This document shows positions 61,025 to 64,000 of a stretch of DNA of 64,000 bases, one piece after another (the stretch's first letter is position 1; every line of letters begins with the position of its first letter). Both the position numbers and the translations under genes were made by a program. Under the pieces are notes generated by a model that ran no database searches, was not told where the DNA came from, and worked only from the letters and a program-made list of their open reading frames with translations. This DNA comes from Pseudoscleropodium purum (taxonomy: Eukaryota; Streptophyta; Bryopsida; Hypnales; Brachytheciaceae): NCBI GenBank assembly GCA_963969395.1, contig OZ017803.1:16616001-16680000 (forward strand). Reading direction: 5' to 3'.

Positions 61025-62355
61025 ATGGAGGGAAGAGGCAGTGCAGCAGGCCATTTGGCCGTGGTAGCGATGGTGCTAGTGTTGGTGATGGCGCCAGGAG
61101 CTCTGGCGGCGAATCACGTGGTTGGAGGGTCACAGCGATGGGACTTTCCGCCTACGAATGACCTAACGTATTATACTAGTAACTGGGCTGCGAACCAGAC
61201 TTTTGCCGTCGGAGATACCTTACGTGAGTCAAATCTTACTTATTAATTCTCTTTGAATGGATCACTGGTGCGTTGCTCGTCTTCTTGATCGTGCGGAGAA
61301 TGAGGGACGGATGCCAAAGTATGACACTAGAGGACCTAGTAATTCGTGCTGCACCTGAATTTGGACTGGCTCTAGAGTTTCACGCTTTCAGATCGTGGAA
61401 GGACATGCTTCCTTGACGTATCATCGCGAGATGTGCATGTCAATCTCGCCGTGCTCACGTTCGAGTGTCTTTCGTGGAATATTTTTATCTGCATTCCGTG
61501 AAGTTTTCCTTGATCTCGCTTCTTCTATTCTGGATGGATCACTCACTAGCAGTCAGAGTGTGCATTGCTCATCGTCTTGCTTGTGTCGAAAATAGAGACG
61601 TTTGCTACAGTGTTACGCAAGAGAACAGAGTATCTAGTAATTTGTGCCGCTAACCAGCTCATCGTGTCAATATACTATATTTTCATGCTTTATTATCCTG
61701 CACGGAATTTTTTCTCAGTGTAACGTCGCAAGATATGAATGTCAATCGCACCATACTTACGCGCAGTAACGTTAGCGACTTCATAGTTGTCTCCTGCATT
61801 CCGCGAAGCTGCGTTTGATTGGCGCTCTTCCAGAAAGTGCTTGAATGGAAATTCTCGTTAAGTGTATGATGTCTAGGGTGTTCTTCTGGCCTGATTTGGT
61901 TTGAAAGGTATTTGTTGAATGTAGTTTCCAATTTGTAAGCCTACAATTAACATCATTCTGTTGCTGTTGTGAATACAGAGTTTGAGTATACGGTCTCTCA
62001 ACACGACGTGGTGCAGTATAACTCCTCGGCGGAGTACAGCGCTTGTAGCGGGACGGCAATTAAAACATATACATCCGGCAACGACTCGGTCCCTTTGCCG
62101 GCAGCAGGCGCTTACTACTTCATCTGTAGCATTCCTGGACATTGTACTGAAGGCATGAAACTCGCAGTTAATGTCAGCGCTGCCGCTAGTCCCCCGACTA
62201 CCACACCTTCACCCCCGTCCACCACCCCCTCACCGCCCACGACGCCCAGCCCCCCGCCTCCTCCTGGTGGCAATGGCGCCAGCTCAGGACCTGTCCTGTC
62301 CATGGTTGACCTCCTCATCGCTGCCTTGGTGGCCTCTCTTGCATTCCTAGTTTGA
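61025..62355 (+). CDS. Phytocyanin (uclacyanin-type), GPI-anchored
   Basis: Coding exons are 61025-61223 and 61979-62355 (191 aa), joined by a 755-bp GT-AG intron (donor GTGAGT). Phase is kept and the junction VGDTL/QFEYTVSQHDVV restores a standard phytocyanin core. The order is: signal peptide (1 to about 29, AMVLVLVMAPGALA), plastocyanin-like domain (30 to about 131), a Pro/Ser/Thr-rich stretch of SPP/TTPSPP repeats typical of arabinogalactan-protein glycosylation, and a hydrophobic C-terminal tail after NGASSG that fits a GPI-anchor signal. Copper ligands visible are His75, Cys116, His121 and Met126. Met in the fourth position makes it a blue copper protein like uclacyanins rather than a stellacyanin (Gln) or a copper-free early nodulin-like protein. 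Cys89 and Cys122 are placed for the conserved disulfide. Likely role: cell-surface electron transfer or wall-associated redox signalling; the substrate is unknown. Confidence 0.93.
61224..61978 (+). other. Intron of the phytocyanin gene
   Basis: The donor is CCTTAC/GTGAGT and the acceptor GTGAATACAG/AGTTTG. The position, in the strand before the first His ligand, is as I remember it for phytocyanin genes. The two small frames within it are not genes. Confidence 0.9.
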
Positions 62356-63559
62356 GAATCTAGTGTGGAGTTGGTGAATCCACCAAGCAGTGCACCTTGG
62401 AGGAGACGTTTTTCGAGTCATGATAATTCGATGAAGCAAATATGCAACGACAGCGGCTGGAAATGGGATTTCTCGAGGATATTATTTAGCTGATTGACGG
62501 CTGGTGCATGTAGAATTAGTGTTCACCTTATTATGAATCCCGATGGATTTCTCAAGAGTACAGTTAGTATAATAGCTCAGTGTGAGTTCAATCCCTGTGT
62601 ACATGAATTTGCAGTGTCCTTCACCTCCTCACTAGCGGCCTCAATGTTTTTAGTCCTAACCATGAGACCTCTTTGGATAGGACTCATTTTGAAGACTGAA
62701 TTGATTTTGCCTCACTGAGTCAAGGTGAAGCTTACCTTTTTTGTCGTTGCTTTTCAAATATACTTCAACTCGAACTGGAACGTTTATATTTTTCAGACAT
62801 TTTGTATATAAGCTGTGACCGGACTGAGACAGGTTCTACCGAGTGTGAAAGCTGACTTCCACACCGAAGAAAAGGACCTGCTGAGCAGGAACCTCGTACG
62901 AAGTCAACAAGGCAGCACATGGGCAGCTAAAGCTGGGGAGAGTAACGAAGATCACGTCTCCTTCACGGTGGGAGATAGTGTTGAATTTATCGCATGCTCT
63001 TCTTGTGGTTGAAATGGTTGGTCACAGTACTATGGTAATAAGAAGTTTCTGGAACTGTTTGCCCTAATTCTATCATACCAGTATAGGGGTCTTTCAAAGC
63101 GGAAGTTCCCATTACGACCTTGAATTGTGACATGTCTAAAATTTTCAACACATGTTTTAAGTGCGCAGCATGATTCTAAAGTAATCAAGCCTTCACTTAA
63201 TGTCATTTGAGTCTTCCTAAAGTATCTTCGACAGTCCAAGGGAGAACGTAAATGACACTTTAAGATTTCCTGCAACTCTTGCCTTTGAAATTTCACAAAT
63301 ATTACATAATTTCTTGTAGAAATGTGATTTCATTGAAAATTTATGATTTTCCATTTGTCAACAATTGAAAAAAGTGACTTCTCATTGAAATTTTGACTTT
63401 TTCTTGAAGCAGCGGCTTACGTGAAATGTTTCAATAGTTTAGTACTTCCTGAAGTGCTTGCTTACTGTTGCTAAATAATTCCTGCTGTCCAGCGGCAGCG
63501 CTGCTATGGATCCGCCCCTGGAAGAGGAGAATCTCGTTTAGGAGTCTATTAACACATGA
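62356..63559. other. 3' region of the phytocyanin gene and intergenic DNA
   Basis: The first few hundred bases probably hold the 3' untranslated region. A 65-codon frame at 62815-63012 has coding-like composition and contains FTVGDSVEF, which recalls phytocyanins, but no other part of that fold is present; I do not call it a gene. The rest shows nothing I recognise. Confidence 0.4.
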
Positions 63560-64000
63560 GACGGCATAAAGTGCAGCATCTCAGGGTCTCACAGCAGGGC
63601 CTCAAACTCGAACGACTCTCCCAACATTGACACCGAGTGTAACTGTTGCGAGCACAAGGGATGGAGGAAACTCCTTCTCACAGGTTTTTATCACTGTCCT
63701 TTTGCCCAGGACATTTGGGACTTTGCCCAATCAGTTCTACTTCACCTCATAGATGCTCCTTCTAGCGTTTCTCATCCCAGATTTGATTTCCTTCAGCAGT
63801 GTGTTTTTGGTTCACCACTACCTAGACGATTCCAGGCAGTCAGGACTATCTGGTCTCTTCTCCGAGGCTCAGCGTTGAGGTTCATTTGGACATCGCGGAA
63901 CCACCGCGTTTTCAATCATAATCGTTGGCCACCAGATTTTATACAAGAATCTCTCTGGAGTGCCCTACTTGACTCAGGTAGATTTATGCAACTCAGAACT
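63560..64000 (+). mobile_element. LINE-type ORF2 C-terminal fragment (zf-RVT region), partial
   Basis: The frame is open from after a stop at 63557-63559 to the window edge. It encodes a Cys-rich segment TECNCCEHKG, then FYHCPFAQDIWDF, and further on TSRNHRVFNHNRWP. The C-x-C-C ... H-C-P-x-A-x-x-I-W pattern followed by W-x-x-R-N-x-x-x-F is that of the zinc-binding domain that follows reverse transcriptase in plant L1-type LINEs. No start or reverse-transcriptase core lies in the window upstream, so it is a 5'-truncated or degraded insertion. It may extend beyond 64000. Confidence 0.7.

Overview
This is nuclear DNA of a land plant. The two intact genes have GT-AG introns and plant-type products (a lipase-3/GTPase fusion protein and a GPI-anchored phytocyanin), and the spaces between them are very AT-rich, poor in CpG and full of decayed plant transposons. 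A degenerate Roco/COR-like gene and the overall composition would fit a bryophyte, lycophyte, fern or gymnosperm. The sequence alone does not settle which.

Layout. 1-5.8 kb: decayed repeats plus a less AT-rich block (about 2.6-5.6 kb) with many CGATCGA sites and no gene. 5.86-7.6 kb: a frameshifted pseudogene like the COR part of Roco proteins. 7.6-36.2 kb: a gene desert made of transposon remains. These include a very GC-rich hAT-type MITE (10.1 kb), three CACTA-type elements (15.9, 23.3 and 24.7 kb), a 97-bp tandem array of 13 units (28.7-29.9 kb) and an intron-bearing broken gene fragment (30.1-31.4 kb). 36.3-41.4 kb: the lipase-3/GTPase gene, three coding exons, + strand, 974 aa. 41.4-60.4 kb: more repeats, including clustered copies of a ~0.93-kb TTAA-ended family and several MITEs with readable target-site duplications. 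60.4-62.4 kb: the phytocyanin gene, two coding exons, 191 aa. 63.56-64 kb: the C-terminal end of a LINE-type reverse-transcriptase ORF, running off the window.

How parts relate. The two intact genes do not look functionally linked. The first probably encodes a membrane-tethered hydrolase with a P-loop GTPase-like domain. The second encodes a secreted, cell-surface blue copper protein. Most of the sequence is a layered transposon record, and in places insertion order can be read directly (a CACTA element inside a TTAA-family copy; a TTA-flanked MITE inside an older inverted repeat). The most unusual signals are the seven-copy TTAA-ended family, the 97-bp array, the GC-rich hAT MITE, a broken intron-bearing gene fragment between inverted repeats, and start-stop upstream ORFs ahead of the lipase gene.
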